From assembly GCF_028372415.1 (NCBI RefSeq), contig NC_092875.1, positions 32,072,817 to 32,136,816 of the forward strand: a DNA stretch of 64,000 nucleotides. The letters run 5' to 3'. Under the pieces are notes generated by a model, which worked only from the letters and a program-made list of their open reading frames with translations, did not search any database and was not told the DNA's origin. Origin of the DNA: Notamacropus eugenii (taxonomy: Eukaryota > Chordata > Mammalia > Diprotodontia > Macropodidae). The translations under genes and the position numbers were made by a program. Every line of letters starts with the position of its first letter. Position 1 is the first letter of the stretch. Shown piece after piece: positions 11,345 to 23,359 of this stretch.

Positions 11345-13120
11345 ATTACATTCTTTTATTTATTTATTAGACAAATATTTTTAACTGCCTCCTATGTACC
11401 TCACACTATGTTCTTTCTCAGGGAAGATGAAAAGTTTAAATAAGACTAAAATCCTCTATTTAAAGCACAGATCTGCCAGTGTACCTCCTCTGCTCAAGAA
11501 TATCCCATGACTCTCTATTGTCTATTCCCAGGATAAAGTTTAAATTCCAAAACCTTGCCATTTAAACCCTCCTCAGACTGGTTGCAGCCAACTTTTCCAG
11601 ATATTTTAATTACATCCCTCTGTACACTCTATGTCCAACTAGATTACTTGCTGTTCATCAAATATGGCATCCTATTTCCCTACTTTATATCTTGGTGCAA
11701 CCTGTTCCCAACCTCTGAAATGCATTTCCATACACCTCCATCTGTTCGCTGGATCAGCAGCCATACTGCATCCCCTAACTGTGGGTGTGTCTCAGAGCTC
11801 TACCTTGGATCCTCTTATCTTCCCTTCCTATTCCCTGACTTGATGAACCCATCAGCTTCTGTCAATATCAATCATGGTGAGAGGATGTGGGTTCAGATCC
11901 TGTCTCTGATGTATACTACTTGTGAAACCCATGGACAAATCACTGAAACTCCATGATTGTCAGTAAAATAAGAATACTGAACTAGGTGGTTCCTGAGGTT
12001 TCTTCCATCTCTAGAACTATGATGCTATGATCTCAACATTAACATGCTCAAAGCAGACCTTGTTATGTTTCCCTCTCCTTGATGCCCATCCTCCCCTCTT
12101 CTGAATTTCCCTATTTCTATTGAGGGTAGCACCATCTTTCTAGTCATCCAGGTCAGCCACTTCATTGCCCATCCTCAGCTCCTTGTTTTCCCTTACTTCA
12201 CATATCCAGTTAGTCACCAAATCTTGCCTTTTCTACTTCCTCAGCATATATATTTGCCATATATATTTCCTATTCATTCACACAGCTACCACTTTAGTTT
12301 GGACCTGCATCCCCCTTTTTCTGGACTGTTACAATAGCCTCCCTATTAGTTCTCCTGCCTCACATCTCTCCCCACTCCAATCCATCCATTCTACTGCCAA
12401 AATGATTTCCCTGAAGCCCAGGTCTGAACATGTCTCTCCCTCACTCAATATACTCAAATGAATTTCTATAGCCTATAAGATCAGACACAAATTCCTTTGT
12501 TGGGCACTTAAAACCCATTCAAGCCCAAGGCCAACCTATCCAGCTCCATCCTTCCCACAATCTATGCTCTACCCCATATTTTCTCCAATTCTCTGGTCTC
12601 AGGACCCCTTTACACTCCTAAATATTATTGAAGATTGGCACTCAAAGAATTTTTATTTATTGGGATTCTATGTGTCAATATTTGCTCTATTAGAAATTAA
12701 AACCTCTTAGTATTACTTAGTATTAAACTAGTATTGGCACCCCTGGTCTACAAAAAGAGTCACAAAGAACACTGGGGGTCCAAAGCCTCTAGATGAAGAC
12801 ATACTTCTCTAGACAAACTCACCTTGCCAGATCTTGACACATGGTGCTCCATCGTTGCTTTTGTGTAGGCTATCCTCCATGCTGGGGGTGAACTATGCAC
12901 TCTCCTCCATCTCAGAGAATCCCATATTTCCTCCAAGATTCAGATTAATCATAAACTCTACATGAAGCCTTTTCTTATCCCCCAGCTGCTAATGCCCTTT
13001 TCCCCAAAACTACCTTCCATTTATTTTGTATTCATTCAATATATTGATACAATTTATTCATGGGTTGGTCATATGCATTATGGCATCTCACACCTCTTGC
13101 ACAGGGCACATGGACACTGA
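11345..13120 (+). repeat. L2 LINE interrupted by a SINE and a DNA-transposon relic
   Basis: L2-like at 11465-11760 and 12040-13120 (CCTGAAGCCCAGGTCTGAAC; CTCCAAGATTCAGATTAATC). A forward SINE occupies about 11830-12030, and about 12590-12790 is the hAT-like relic listed separately. The 133- and 98-codon ORFs fall inside the L2. Confidence 0.55.
12590..12790 (+). mobile_element. hAT-like non-autonomous DNA transposon relic
   Basis: Contains GGTCTCAGGACCCCTTTACA, ATTATTGAAGATTGGC, TTATTGGGATTCTATGTG and TATTAGAAATTAAAAC, a string that recurs in reverse at 45763-45974. The family name is not certain. Confidence 0.4.
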
Positions 13121-13319
13121 TTTTCTTGACTGACTACCTCCTCTCAAACTGGTTGGTCCAGATTCCTGGAGAAGGAAAACCACCACAGCATTATGCTCAA
13201 ACTATCTTAGGGTTCTAGGATGTAAAGACACACTCTTTCCTCCTCATGTGAGCTCTTGAGTCCCTGCTTGTGTTCTTTCATTTATGTGAAACCGACCATT
13301 CACCATGATGACCCTTAGA

Positions 13320-14440
13320 TTTAAACACAACCATTTATTTAGCAAAAGGCAAATAAAAATAATGACAATAATAATATCAGGTATTTCTATATTAAAGCAG
13401 ATACAGAAATAATAAATACATCATAATTCAAGTCACAGTCTCCCATGGGAAGAGCTGGCACATATTTATAGAAATCTGTCAGGGAAAAAAAATAAGTGAG
13501 AAACAGGTGTATTCAGGCTGTCATAACTCTGAATTTTAGACTTTGAGGAACATTATTACCACATAAATATGCTTCTCTGGTAATGATCCTTACTGCCCTC
13601 CAACTGGACAAACCTTATTCTGTCTTCTACTTTTGGACAAATGAAGCATTTACAAGCTCTTTCAACTTAAAGTCATCCTATGGTAGGCTATGACAAGGCC
13701 TATATACATCACAAGGAAGGAAGTAGGTCTGATGGACCAACCAAGATTTGAAGGGAGGAGTTCCTAGGCTTTGGTACAGATAGAATTTCACAAAGAAATC
13801 TGATGTTCTAAAGATCAGCTAGGATTACAAGACATTGGGTGTTAAGGGATGCTAGTGAATGGTAGCCCTACTCACACATAGACAGTTCAAGGATTAATAT
13901 TTCTTTGTTTCATATATAACTGAAGGCTTTAAACTGGTAATAAGATATCTGGTAGCCTCCTGGACCTATAAGATCTCCCAGCATAGAGGACGTTGTAACT
14001 CCCCAGACCTGATTTGGCCTGTATCATCATTTGGACACCATCAATTGTAAGCATCATTTCCATGGGGGAAAGATATAAAAAGAGGGGTCTTGGTATTCAA
14101 CAGAAAAACATAACTGGGTCAGTACTGTTCAGAACTAAAACCACTACCAGGAATAGCAATATGTATCCATATAAGCTATGTAAATCTCTTCTTTTACAAT
14201 TTACTTCCTTGTTCTCTGTCAATCAGTTGTGACATCCATCTGGATACCAGGCTTAACAAGGCTTCTCAAGCTTCTTGGCACATACCTCTAAAAAGATGCT
14301 GAGAAAGTATTTCCTCTGGTTTTAGCTACTAGTTCCCTTTAAATCAGGGGATTATATATAAGGCTAAGAAGGCTCCCTCGCTCTGTCCAATACCAAATAG
14401 ACTCTTCACAAAGCAGCCACAAAGCTTATCTTCCCCTTCT
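13320..14440. other. AT-rich intergenic stretch, unclassified
   Basis: Non-coding; no SINE or LINE hallmark recognised. It may be part of an old interspersed element that also includes 14540-14900. Confidence 0.3.
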
Positions 14441-14446
14441 GGGTTT

Positions 14447-14447
14447 G

Positions 14448-14540
<93 letters not shown>
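14447..14540. repeat. (TC)n microsatellite
   Basis: About 94 bases of CT dinucleotides with one interruption (CTTT). The reverse ORF rich in Arg-Glu here is an artefact of this repeat. Confidence 0.97.
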
Positions 14541-14541
<1 letters not shown>

Positions 14542-15059
14542 GAGGTTAACACACACACGTACTGCTTTGTCTCTCTCAAGCTCTAGGTGACACTGAAGGA
14601 CAAAATCTAACAGTGAAGCTCTCATATAATGAGCTCCAGCCTCTCTTCAGCCAATCAGTAGCTTAAACCTTTCAACTCACTGCTCACTGGGAGCCCTTTC
14701 TTCATGCAGCTCTGACAAAACCAGTTTTCTGGGTGTGTTGGTTTTCTTAACCTCTTTTTTTCAAGGTTCTCCAATCTTCACTATTCTCAGTGCCTGAAAT
14801 CAGAGCCTGCTGATCCTCAGAAACTCACCTTTTGTTTATGATGTAAAAACTCCTCCATGAATCTCCTCCATGAAATCGTCTACTCAATAATATAATCTCC
14901 AAGTAGTTATATGCTTTTTCATTTAAAGGGTTTCAATCTCTTAAGGCTTTAAACAGTTGTATGCAAATGAACTAATGGACCAGAATGCCCTAAAGTTGCA
15001 GTCATTCCATAATCTTCAAAGAAGTCCAACTTAATAGTCTTCATCTCTGACAACTGTGT

Positions 15060-15256
15060 TTTTAGTACTCAGTTTTTAATGATAATAATATGTTATATTA
15101 TAATAGTTATATATAATAATAATAAATAATAATTATTATAATTATTATTATTTATTAATTATTATATAATTATATTATATAATTATACAATTATATAATA
15201 ATTAATTAGTTATTATTATTAATAAATATAATAGTTAGAATATAATAATAATAAAA
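15060..15256. repeat. AT-rich low-complexity (TAA/TTA)n
   Basis: Nearly pure A/T, with self-complementary stretches of ATAAT and ATTAT. Confidence 0.9.
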
Positions 15257-15599
15257 GTTCTTTCTTTTCTCCTTTAAACAATCCAACTGTTCAGATATAA
15301 AAGAGCCCTAAATGTACATCCTTCACAAGGTGAGGCTGGCATTCAATTACTGTACCTTTTGGAAACGGCTAATAGTTGTTTCTTCACATAGCTATTTCTA
15401 AAAAATCTTTAGATTTTTAACAGTTTTTATTAAACCAAAGTACTTTTTCTCTTTGTTTTAAATATCCATTTCTAAAACAGGCAATGCTTTACATCCTTTA
15501 CCAGTTGATTTAGTTTTTTCTTTACATAAAAAATAACTAAATTTAACCCATTTAGTACCAAACTAAAGGTAATAAAAAGAGAGAGTACCTTACATGCTG

Positions 15600-15705
15600 T
15601 CCTCTGATAAAATATAAGCTCATTGAGGGCAGGGGAGTTTCATTTTTATCTTTGTGCCCCCAATGTAGTACCTGACAATCAATAAGCATTTATTAAGGGC
15701 CCTTA
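15600..15705 (+). repeat. L2/MIR-like 3' tail
   Basis: ATAAGCTCATTGAGGGCAGG and CAATAAGCATTTATTAAG. A second L2-like tail lies at 16395-16545. Confidence 0.45.
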
Positions 15706-15900
15706 TGGTGGTTGTGCTTGTCCTTCATTGCTGAAGAGGACCGTGACATCAAGATGATGACATGACTTGCAGTTGACTTTGATTTGAATGAGGGAGGGCT
15801 GTACAAGGTCACCAGCCTCATTTTCTCCTCCTGAGCCATCTGGGGCCAGTGAACTTATTCATCAGGACTAGGATAGATGGCCCAGGATTCAATGTGAGAC
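15705..15900 (+). repeat. Marsupial-type SINE, GTCCTTCATT family
   Basis: Shares TGTCCTTCATTGCTGAAGAG, GATGACATGACTTGCA and CAAGGTCACCAGCCTCA with the copy at 21763-21900; a truncated copy is at 27772-27830. I recall this sequence type from marsupial genomes only. Confidence 0.55.
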
Positions 15901-16254
15901 CCTGGCCCTTTCAGGCTTAGGTCTTATCACCATCTTACTTTGAGTGAGATACAGAATTCAATGAATATGCTTCTTTAAGTTACTCAAGGGATGGCCCCTT
16001 CAATAAAAAAAAAAATCAAACTGGGAGGGGAACACCCTCAGGGTTCCTGAGTTAAAGAGAAACAATTACTATCTATTTATTACATTCACTTTATGCTAGG
16101 TAGGTGGGGACTTGCTATCCAGTCTATGAGCTCCAGAGTGAAGTGGGTTTAAGGCTTGATCCTTGAGCAAGAAATGTAGCCAGTAAACCCAGAAGAAAAA
16201 AAGACAGCTTTTGGCCATGGAGTTTACCTTCCCCTGGGCAGAACACCAGAGAAG

Positions 16255-16315
16255 AGGAAGGGAGGGGAGGGAAGGGAAGGGGAAACAAGGGGAGGGGAGG
16301 GGAGGGAAGGAAACA
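16255..16315. repeat. (GGGGA)n simple repeat
   Basis: G/A-rich repeat with a reverse-strand Phe/Pro/Ser ORF artefact. Confidence 0.9.
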
Positions 16316-16594
16316 CAACTCACAGGTTGTGTTTGTCTTTCATGGGTGCTTTATAAATGCTTATGGATTGACTGATTGATTGGAATCCTTGAGTCTTTTC
16401 AAAGGTCTGCTCAGTTGTCACCTTCTACCGGAAGAACTTACCTCATTCCCTGGGTATTATTGCTCTCTCCCTCTGCAAATTACTTTTATTTGCTTATTCT
16501 CATACTGAGTAGAATGTAAAGTCTTTGAGGGTATTTTGGCATTTGGGGCTGTTTAAATTATGACTATGAAATCATATTTGTCAAATGCTTTTCA

Positions 16595-16815
16595 AACCTC
16601 CATTGTTCTTAGTCAGTCACATCCAACCCTTTGTGATTCCACTTGGGTTTTCTTGACAAAAGTACTGGAGAGATCTGCCATCTCCTTCTCTGGCTCTTTT
16701 ACAGATAAAGAACTAAGGTAAACAGGGTTAAGTGACTTACCCAGGGTCACACAGTTGGGAAGTGTCTGAAGCCAGATTTGAGGTCAGAAAGGGGACTAGC
16801 TGCCCCTCTAAGAGC
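16595..16815 (-). repeat. tRNA-headed SINE with RTE-like tail
   Basis: Reverse copy: TCAGTCACATCCAACCCTTT, GTACTGGAGAGATCTGCCAT, then GGTCACACAGTTGGG. Same type as 24415-24665, 31042-31180, 31570-31735 and 26221-26411. Confidence 0.6.
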
Positions 16816-16940
16816 TACATAAATGCAATTATTACTATTACTACTGTCATAATTGCTATTATTATCATTAGGTGGAGGTCAAAGATGACTACTCATTCCC
16901 CACCAATCACCAGTCTGGAATTCTCAGGAAGGAGGGAACA

Positions 16941-18205
16941 TCTTTTTTTTTTAAATTTAATTAATTTATTTGTTTTCCATTTTCAACAATCACTTCCATA
17001 AGTCTTAAATTTTTTTCTCCTCCCTCTCTCCTCCCTCCCCAAGATGGTATGCAGTCTTACATGGATTCTACACATACATTCTTATTAAGCACATTTTCAT
17101 ATTAGTCATGTTGCATAGAAGAATTAAAACAATGGAAGAAACTATGAGAAAAGCAAAAAGAAAACAAAGCATAACACAAGAGCAAATATTCTGCTTTATT
17201 CTGCAGTCCAATTCCATAGTTCTTTCTCTGGATGTGGATGGCATTTTGCCTCAAGAGTCTATTGGGAACGTTTTAGGTCCTTGCATTGCTGTGAAGGGCT
17301 TAGTCTACCAGAAAAATTCCTCACACACTGTGGTTGTTGTGGTGTACAAAGTTCTCCTGGTTCTGCTCCTTTCACTCAGCATAAGTTCGTATAAGTCCTT
17401 CCAGGTCTCTCTGAAGTCTTCCTGTTCATCATTTCTCATAGCACAATAGTATTCCATTACATTCATATATCACAACTTGTTCAGCCATTCCCCAATTGAT
17501 GAGCATCCCCTCGATTTCCAGTTCTTGACCTCCACAAAGAGAGCTACTATAAATATTTTTGTACATGTGGGACCCTTTCCCATTTTTATGATCTCTTTAG
17601 GATACAGTCCTAGAAGCGACATTGCTGGGTCAAATGGCATGCATGTTTTTGTAGCCCTTTGAGCATAGTTCCAAATTGCTCTACAGAATGGTTGGATCAG
17701 CTCACAGCTCCACCAACAACGAATTGGTGTTCCAACTCTCCCACGTCTTCTCCAACAGTTATCATCTTCCTGTTTTGTCATGTTAGCCAATCTGATAGGT
17801 ATGATGTGGTACTTGAGAGTTGTTTTGATTTGCATCTCTCTAATCAATAGGGACTTAGAGCATTTTCTCATATGAGTATAGAAAGCTTTAATTTCTTCCT
17901 CTGAAAACTGTCTGTTCATATCCTTTGACCATTTATCAATTGGGAAATGACTTGTATTCTTGTACATTTGACACAGTTCTCTATATATTTTAGAAATGAA
18001 GCCTTTATCACAGATACTAGTTGTAAAAATTCTTTCCCAGTTTTCTGCTTCCCTCCTAATTTTGGTTGCATTGGATTTGTTTGTGCAAAAACTTTTCAAT
18101 TTAATGTAATCAAAATTATTCATTTTGCACTTCATAATCTTCTGTCTTGTTTGGTCATAAATTTCTCCATAAATCTGACAAAAGGAGGAAAGATCTTTAA
18201 TACAT
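16941..18205 (-). mobile_element. L1 LINE, 3' part with C-terminal ORF2
   Basis: The reverse strand reads an L1 ORF2 C-terminus across 221 open codons (17470-18135): DYIKLKSFCT, KDMNRQFSEEE, IREMQIKTTLKYH, CWWSCELIQP, FDPAMSLLGLYP. The 3' UTR ends at a T run (16942-16951 on the + strand), its A tail. The 5' part is missing, so the element is dead on arrival. A long open frame suggests it is younger than the L2 relics. Confidence 0.85.
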
Positions 18206-18435
18206 ATCAGGGTTAGGACTTTCTCTGTTCAGGAGGAGAAAGCAGGCAACCCATCTGTGGAGACAGTTTCCATAGTGATACCCCCACATGGAGGACTGCA
18301 CCACCCGAACCCCAACTCTAGCTCTCCCGATGTTTTAATTAGTTGTGCCGAATAGCCTTTAATAAATCTCTTTTATTAGAAGTCTTGTGATTTTCCTCCT
18401 TTTTTCTTCCCAAGTTTGGACACCGAATTACCACA
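18206..18435 (+). mobile_element. Possible solo LTR fragment
   Basis: Abuts the 5'-truncated end of the L1. It has AATAAA at 18361-18366 followed by a T-rich region and ends in CA (ACCACA at 18435), as LTR 3' ends do. No internal region is visible, so if this is an LTR it is a broken remnant. The left edge is uncertain. Confidence 0.3.
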
Positions 18436-18439
18436 TAAT

Positions 18440-18660
18440 GATTTGGAAAGTTTTTTTTTCCTATCAAAGAGTCCCGGATTTGGATTTAGGTGAACCTGGG
18501 TTTGAATCCTATCTTCAAAATGTACTATCTGTGGTGCCCTGGGGCAATTTGGGGCCATTTAGCCTCTCTTGGCCTTAGATTCTTCTTTTGTAAAAAAAAA
18601 AAGACTTTGGATTCAATGACTTCAAAGTCCCTTAGAGTTCAAAATATATGATCCTAAGAA
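18440..18660 (+). repeat. tRNA-headed SINE
   Basis: Forward: TGAACCTGGGTTTGAATCC, then CCTCTCTTGGCCTTAG and an A run near 18592-18603. DNA at 18660-19170 shows nothing I can name. Confidence 0.5.
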
Positions 18661-19167
18661 TTGTAGGAATTGAAATGGTTTGCAAGAAACTGATCAAGTT
18701 TTCTCATTTTAAAACTGCCAGAACTGATACAATTCATTCAAATTGATGCAATAAATGACCATAACTTACGTTGTCTATTGCAACAGTTTGCACATAGTAG
18801 GGACTCAATAAATACTTGAATAAGACTCAGATCCTGACTCTAGAAAGTTTATAATTTAATGAGATAAGAAAAATGAAGTGATTGTCCAATGGTCACAAAA
18901 TTAATAAAATCACATAGAATTTCTTGAGGACTCTGGGAGGAGGAGAGTAATTGTTACTTAGATCTTCTGAGAAATCAGAGAAATTAAGCCATCATCATGG
19001 TTCTTCTTCTCTGGCAAATACTCACAGATCAAGTCACCACTAAACCATTTTTGGTCCAAGATTATGCATTTTCTGATTTTTTTTCTATACCCACATCAAT
19101 GAACCCATTAGAAAGTATTTAAAATACAATGTAATGCATTGTGATACAAACTGCATAATCACATAAC

Positions 19168-20030
19168 ATGTAGGTGGCTGCAATGGTTAGAGTAGAAGAC
19201 TTGGAACCAAGATTGAAGCTTACCTCAAGCATGCTTAATTGTGTGACCCTGGGCAAGTCACTCATCCACTCAACCTAAGGTTCCTCATCTTTAAAATGGG
19301 GCTAATAAGAGCACCTAATTCTCAGAGGACTGAGGATAAAATCAGACAATATGAAAGGCAAATTATGATATGTGAAATGCATTGCTACCTTTAAATTATA
19401 TATGTGTATGTGGGTATATACACTCATACTAGCAGTCCTTGATCTCAGAAAGCTAATAGCCCAGAAGGGGAACATACCCTCAAATACCCATCTTATACAA
19501 TATTGCTTGGTAAGTACCTTGGAGAGCTGCCAAACTAAGTTACCTAAGAGATGGGAAGAACTTTAAGGAGGAAGGCATCAGGGAAGGCTTCAAATTGTGA
19601 GGCTGAGTAAGAGCAGAGAAAGACTGATCGTGGCCCAAGCAGAGGCAAATGGACATATTGGTTGATAATCAGAGGAGGGAAGAGTGGAGAAAGAGAAAAG
19701 TGAAGAGTTTGTATGTATTTAGAGTTGGAAGAGATCTCAGAGGTCAATCAATCCAACCCTGAGACAAGAAAACTGTGTCCTCTAGAGATGAAACCATTTA
19801 TCCAGAGTCCCATGGGTAACTAGTAAGGAGGCAGTTCAGTATAAGGGAGGCAGCATAGTAAATAGAAAGTTCTGAATTTGGAGTCAGAGGACCTGTGTTC
19901 AAATCCTGGCTCTTTCCTTCTATCTGTGTCACCTTGGGCAAGTCATTTCCTCTCTGAGGGCTTCATGAGGAAATTGGACTAGATGGCTCCTAATGTCCTC
20001 TCCAGCTCTAAGTCTACATTCCCATAAATA
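19168..20030 (+). repeat. SINE cluster
   Basis: Forward SINE at 19168-19345 (GTGACCCTGGGCAAGTCACT), reverse MIR piece at 19720-19840, forward SINE at 19845-20030 (CTGTGTTCAAATCCTGGC). DNA between them is unassigned. A further reverse MIR piece lies at 20435-20520. Confidence 0.55.
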
Positions 20031-20529
20031 GTTTTGACTATTGAAAAAGAAGCAGTGGACTCCATGAGATGGATCCCACTTCTTCACCAGATAGGAGTTT
20101 TGTGACTTGCTGTAGGAGTACAGAATGGTCTTTTCAGGACAAAAGTAAATGTTCTTACTATACTATAATATCGTTTGACATCAGTGTGAGCAAATCATTC
20201 AACTCCTTTTCCTTTTCATCCCCCGGCAGGTGTTTTTCACTCCCACAGTCACACTAGCATCCAAACAGCCTTTGTTTCATATCTGCTTGCCCTAGTTTCT
20301 TTAAGCATGGATTAAAGAGGGAAAAGTAGGATTGGAGAGACAAAACCTGGGTCCCATATCCCACATGAATGTTGGTTAGAGTTTCCAGGGCAACATGACA
20401 TGCAATGAATGATCTGTGATTTCAATCAGGACTTTACATAGGATTATAGGATTTAAAGCTAGAGGGACCTCTAGAGACTGTCTAGTGCAACCTTCTCATT
20501 TTACAGATGAGAAAACAAACTTGTTTATT

Positions 20530-21480
20530 CACCATTCACTGACAGCAGTGGCAAGAGCAGAAGAGATCTTTAAACCCCCAAATGACTCAAATCCCGGAAT
20601 TGTTTAATCAGCTTCATCAGCCCTATAGCCACCTGCCACATGTAAGTTCCCAGATCTCCCTGCAGATGTTCCACATGCCACTTCCTTCTCCATCTCAAAG
20701 ACAGCATCATCCAATCTTTCACTGTCTCCCTTTTCCACCTATAAATGGGAAATGTGCTTTACTTGAACTTCAAGCGAGCAAGGTCTTAAGGACCTCCTGG
20801 CAGCAGCTCCTGGGAAGAATAATACTAAAAACAATGATAATAATTCCCTCAAAGTCCAACTTACTGCCCTTTGGGGGCAGAGAGAATGAGGGGAAGGGAC
20901 TTTGTGTGCTCTGGAAGAAACTGAAATATCAGCCAACTGGATCCACCAACTCTAGCCACAACCGCGAATGAGTCAGGACCTTGGACAGGGTGATCCAACT
21001 AAGATTGCTAGGGTTACATAAGACAAATTAAAACTGCCTTGATGATTAGATTGATAGCTGAGCACCTTAGTGTTCTGGGACCACAAGAAAGCACAACAAG
21101 CAAACAAAAAACCAACAAGATAAATCTACAATACCCTACAAGACCCTGCCTACTGGGACTGCTTCAGGGGTGAGATTACTCACTACTAAAGTGGCCATGA
21201 GTGCTTGCAAAATGGACTGCAGATTTGCATGCTCTCATTACATGTGCCAGTACTATATCATAACAAAGCTAGAAACAAGAGGCAAGGATTTGGTCCTGCC
21301 TTTTTTGTCAATGGAGCTCTCAGCTTCGAGTCATATTATGGCATATTTCTGGACAATGTCAGGTAATCATAAGAAATAATTTTATCCCTAAGCTTAGATT
21401 AGTTGAAATAATTAGATAAAATCAGGGAATTACTTGAGGCTAAGAAGGAAAAACTGAAGAGCCTCAGATCATTGAAAATT
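20530..21480. other. Repeat-poor intergenic block
   Basis: I see no repeat signature here for almost 1 kb. It includes CACCTG and CACATG E-boxes near 20630, CTATAAATGG (MEF2-like) at 20739-20748 and GATAATAA near 20836. ORFs of 60-130 codons on both strands have no recognisable domain. It could be conserved non-coding DNA. Confidence 0.35.
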
Positions 21481-21762
21481 TCCACTTAAAACTTAGCATA
21501 GTGCCTGGCAAAAACTAGGCACTTAACAAATGTTTATTGACTATCAGGGATTATATTTTTTAATGGATAACAAAAGCAATGCCACAGTCCCAAAATGATA
21601 TTCAGAAGGAGATGGGCATACTTTGGCTGGAATTGTAAGTAGAGACTTGTAGATTCAATGACATAAGCCATATAACAAACCAATTAGACCAAACCAGAGT
21701 AATTCATAAACCCTAACCTCTCTCCTGACCTCTACTTTCACATCTCCAGTGGCTCATTGGAT

Positions 21763-21900
21763 TGTTGTGTTCGTCCTTCATTTTTTGAAGAAGACATGAC
21801 ATCAGAGAAATGATGACATGACTTGCACTTGACTTGGTTTTGAGTGAGGGAAGGTTGTGCAAGGTCACCAGCCTCACTTTCTCCTCCTGAGCCATCACCC
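21763..21900 (+). repeat. Marsupial-type SINE, GTCCTTCATT family
   Basis: Forward copy matching 15705-15900: TCGTCCTTCATTTTTTGAAG, GATGACATGACTTGCA, AAGGTCACCAGCCTCAC. Confidence 0.55.
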
Positions 21901-21944
21901 ATTGGATATCTTTAATTGGATATCATGCAGACTTTTTAAATTTA

Positions 21945-22890
21945 GTATGTCTAAAAATTGATCTCATTATCTCTTCTGCCAAGCTTTCCTCCCTTCCTCA
22001 CTTCCCTATTACTGACAAGGATTCCACTATCCTTCAAGTCAACCAGGCTCACAATCCAGGTGTCATCCTTGACTCCTTCCCCTCTCTTACCCCTCACATT
22101 CAACCAGCTGTCAAGTTCTGGCGACTACTTTTGTAACATCTCTCCCATATGCCACCTTCTCTCCCTCTGACCCTGATATCACCCAGTGTAGGCCTTTATC
22201 ACATCTTTCCTGGACTATTTCAGTGGGCTACTGATTGGCCTCTGCCTCAAGTCTCTCCCCACCCCAGTCCATCCTTCACTCAGCTGTCAAACTGAAAATG
22301 CAGGAATGATTGCAACTCAAAAACCAAACCAAACCAAACCTCTGCTCTCTCCCTGTCATCTATAGGATCAAATATAAAATCCTCTTTGGGAGCTTTTAAC
22401 GGTTTTAATAACCTGATCCCTTGCTAGCTTTCCAGTCTTCTTATACCTTCTTCCCTTTCCATGAACTCTGTAATTCAGTAATAATAGTTTCCTTGCTGTT
22501 AAGCTACACAACACACTATAACTCTACTCAGGGTATTTTTACTGGCTATCCCCCATAACTAGAATTCTGTCCCTCTTCATCTTTGACTTTTGGATTCCTT
22601 TTACTAAGGTATATTTACTAAGGTGATTACCCTGGCTCTCTTAAGTCCCAGCTAAAGTCCTTCCTTCTATAGGAAGACTTTCCCTTTCTGCCTTAATCTT
22701 ATTGCTTTCACTCTGAGATGATCTGTATCCTGTATGTATCCCATTTGTACGTAAGGGTTTGCACATTGTCTTCCCCACTGTGGGTTACTTAAGAGCAGGA
22801 GCTGCATTTTTGTGGGGTTTTTTAACAGTGTCTGGAACATACTGAAGACTTCATAAATACTTGCTGGCTTAACTTGAATTCAAAAAAGGT
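21945..22890 (+). repeat. L2 LINE 3' region
   Basis: Ordered L2-like phrases: CTTTCCTGGACTATTTCAG, CTATAGGATCAAATATAAAA, GAATTCTGTCCCTCTTCATC, GAGCAGGAGCTGCATTTTTG and a TTCATAAATACTTGCTGGCT end. Confidence 0.6.
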
Positions 22891-22929
22891 ATCTTTTTTT
22901 TCTGACTCTCATGAACAAATACAATCTCT

Positions 22930-23330
22930 CACAATAATTGACCAAAAGTATAAAAACATTTCAGGACTTGCACATGATAGTGCGTGCAATGTCCTTTGAC
23001 ATAGAAAGACCCTAGGAGGAGAGGTGGAATTATCTAGGAATAAGAACAGCTGTCAAATGCCATGATGGCAGAAAGGAGTTAGGGAAACTGTTAAAGTGCA
23101 AAGGCACTGGCAGATTGCGTTAACGTCCAACTGGGACACATATGGGAAACTTGAATGATGCACTGCCCAATGCATGTTTCAACAACAAAACCCCAATATG
23201 TGAAATGAAATATATTCCAAATATTTGGAAAAAAAGCATGTATCAGATACTCTACATTCCCTTAATCAGCAATTGAAAGCAAAAAGCCACAAAGCTAAAG
23301 TAATCTAAGGAGTCAGAGAAGTGCAAAGAA
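22930..23330. other. Repeat-poor intergenic block with 16-bp palindrome
   Basis: Between an L2 tail and a SINE lies about 400 bases without repeat signature. It contains ACAGCTGTCAAAT near 23050 and a perfect 16-base palindrome, TTCCAAATATTTGGAA, at 23215-23230. Confidence 0.35.
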
Positions 23331-23359
23331 CAAGATAAACAATTTATTATCAGTTAAAC

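Noticed and set aside
11555-12461. 133- and 98-codon ORFs
   Set aside because: They lie inside L2 and SINE sequence and do not resemble reverse transcriptase.
14344-14625. Reverse ORF with Arg-Glu repeats
   Set aside because: Translation of a (TC)n microsatellite.
17108-17449. 113-codon forward ORF
   Set aside because: Antisense to the reverse-strand L1 3' region.
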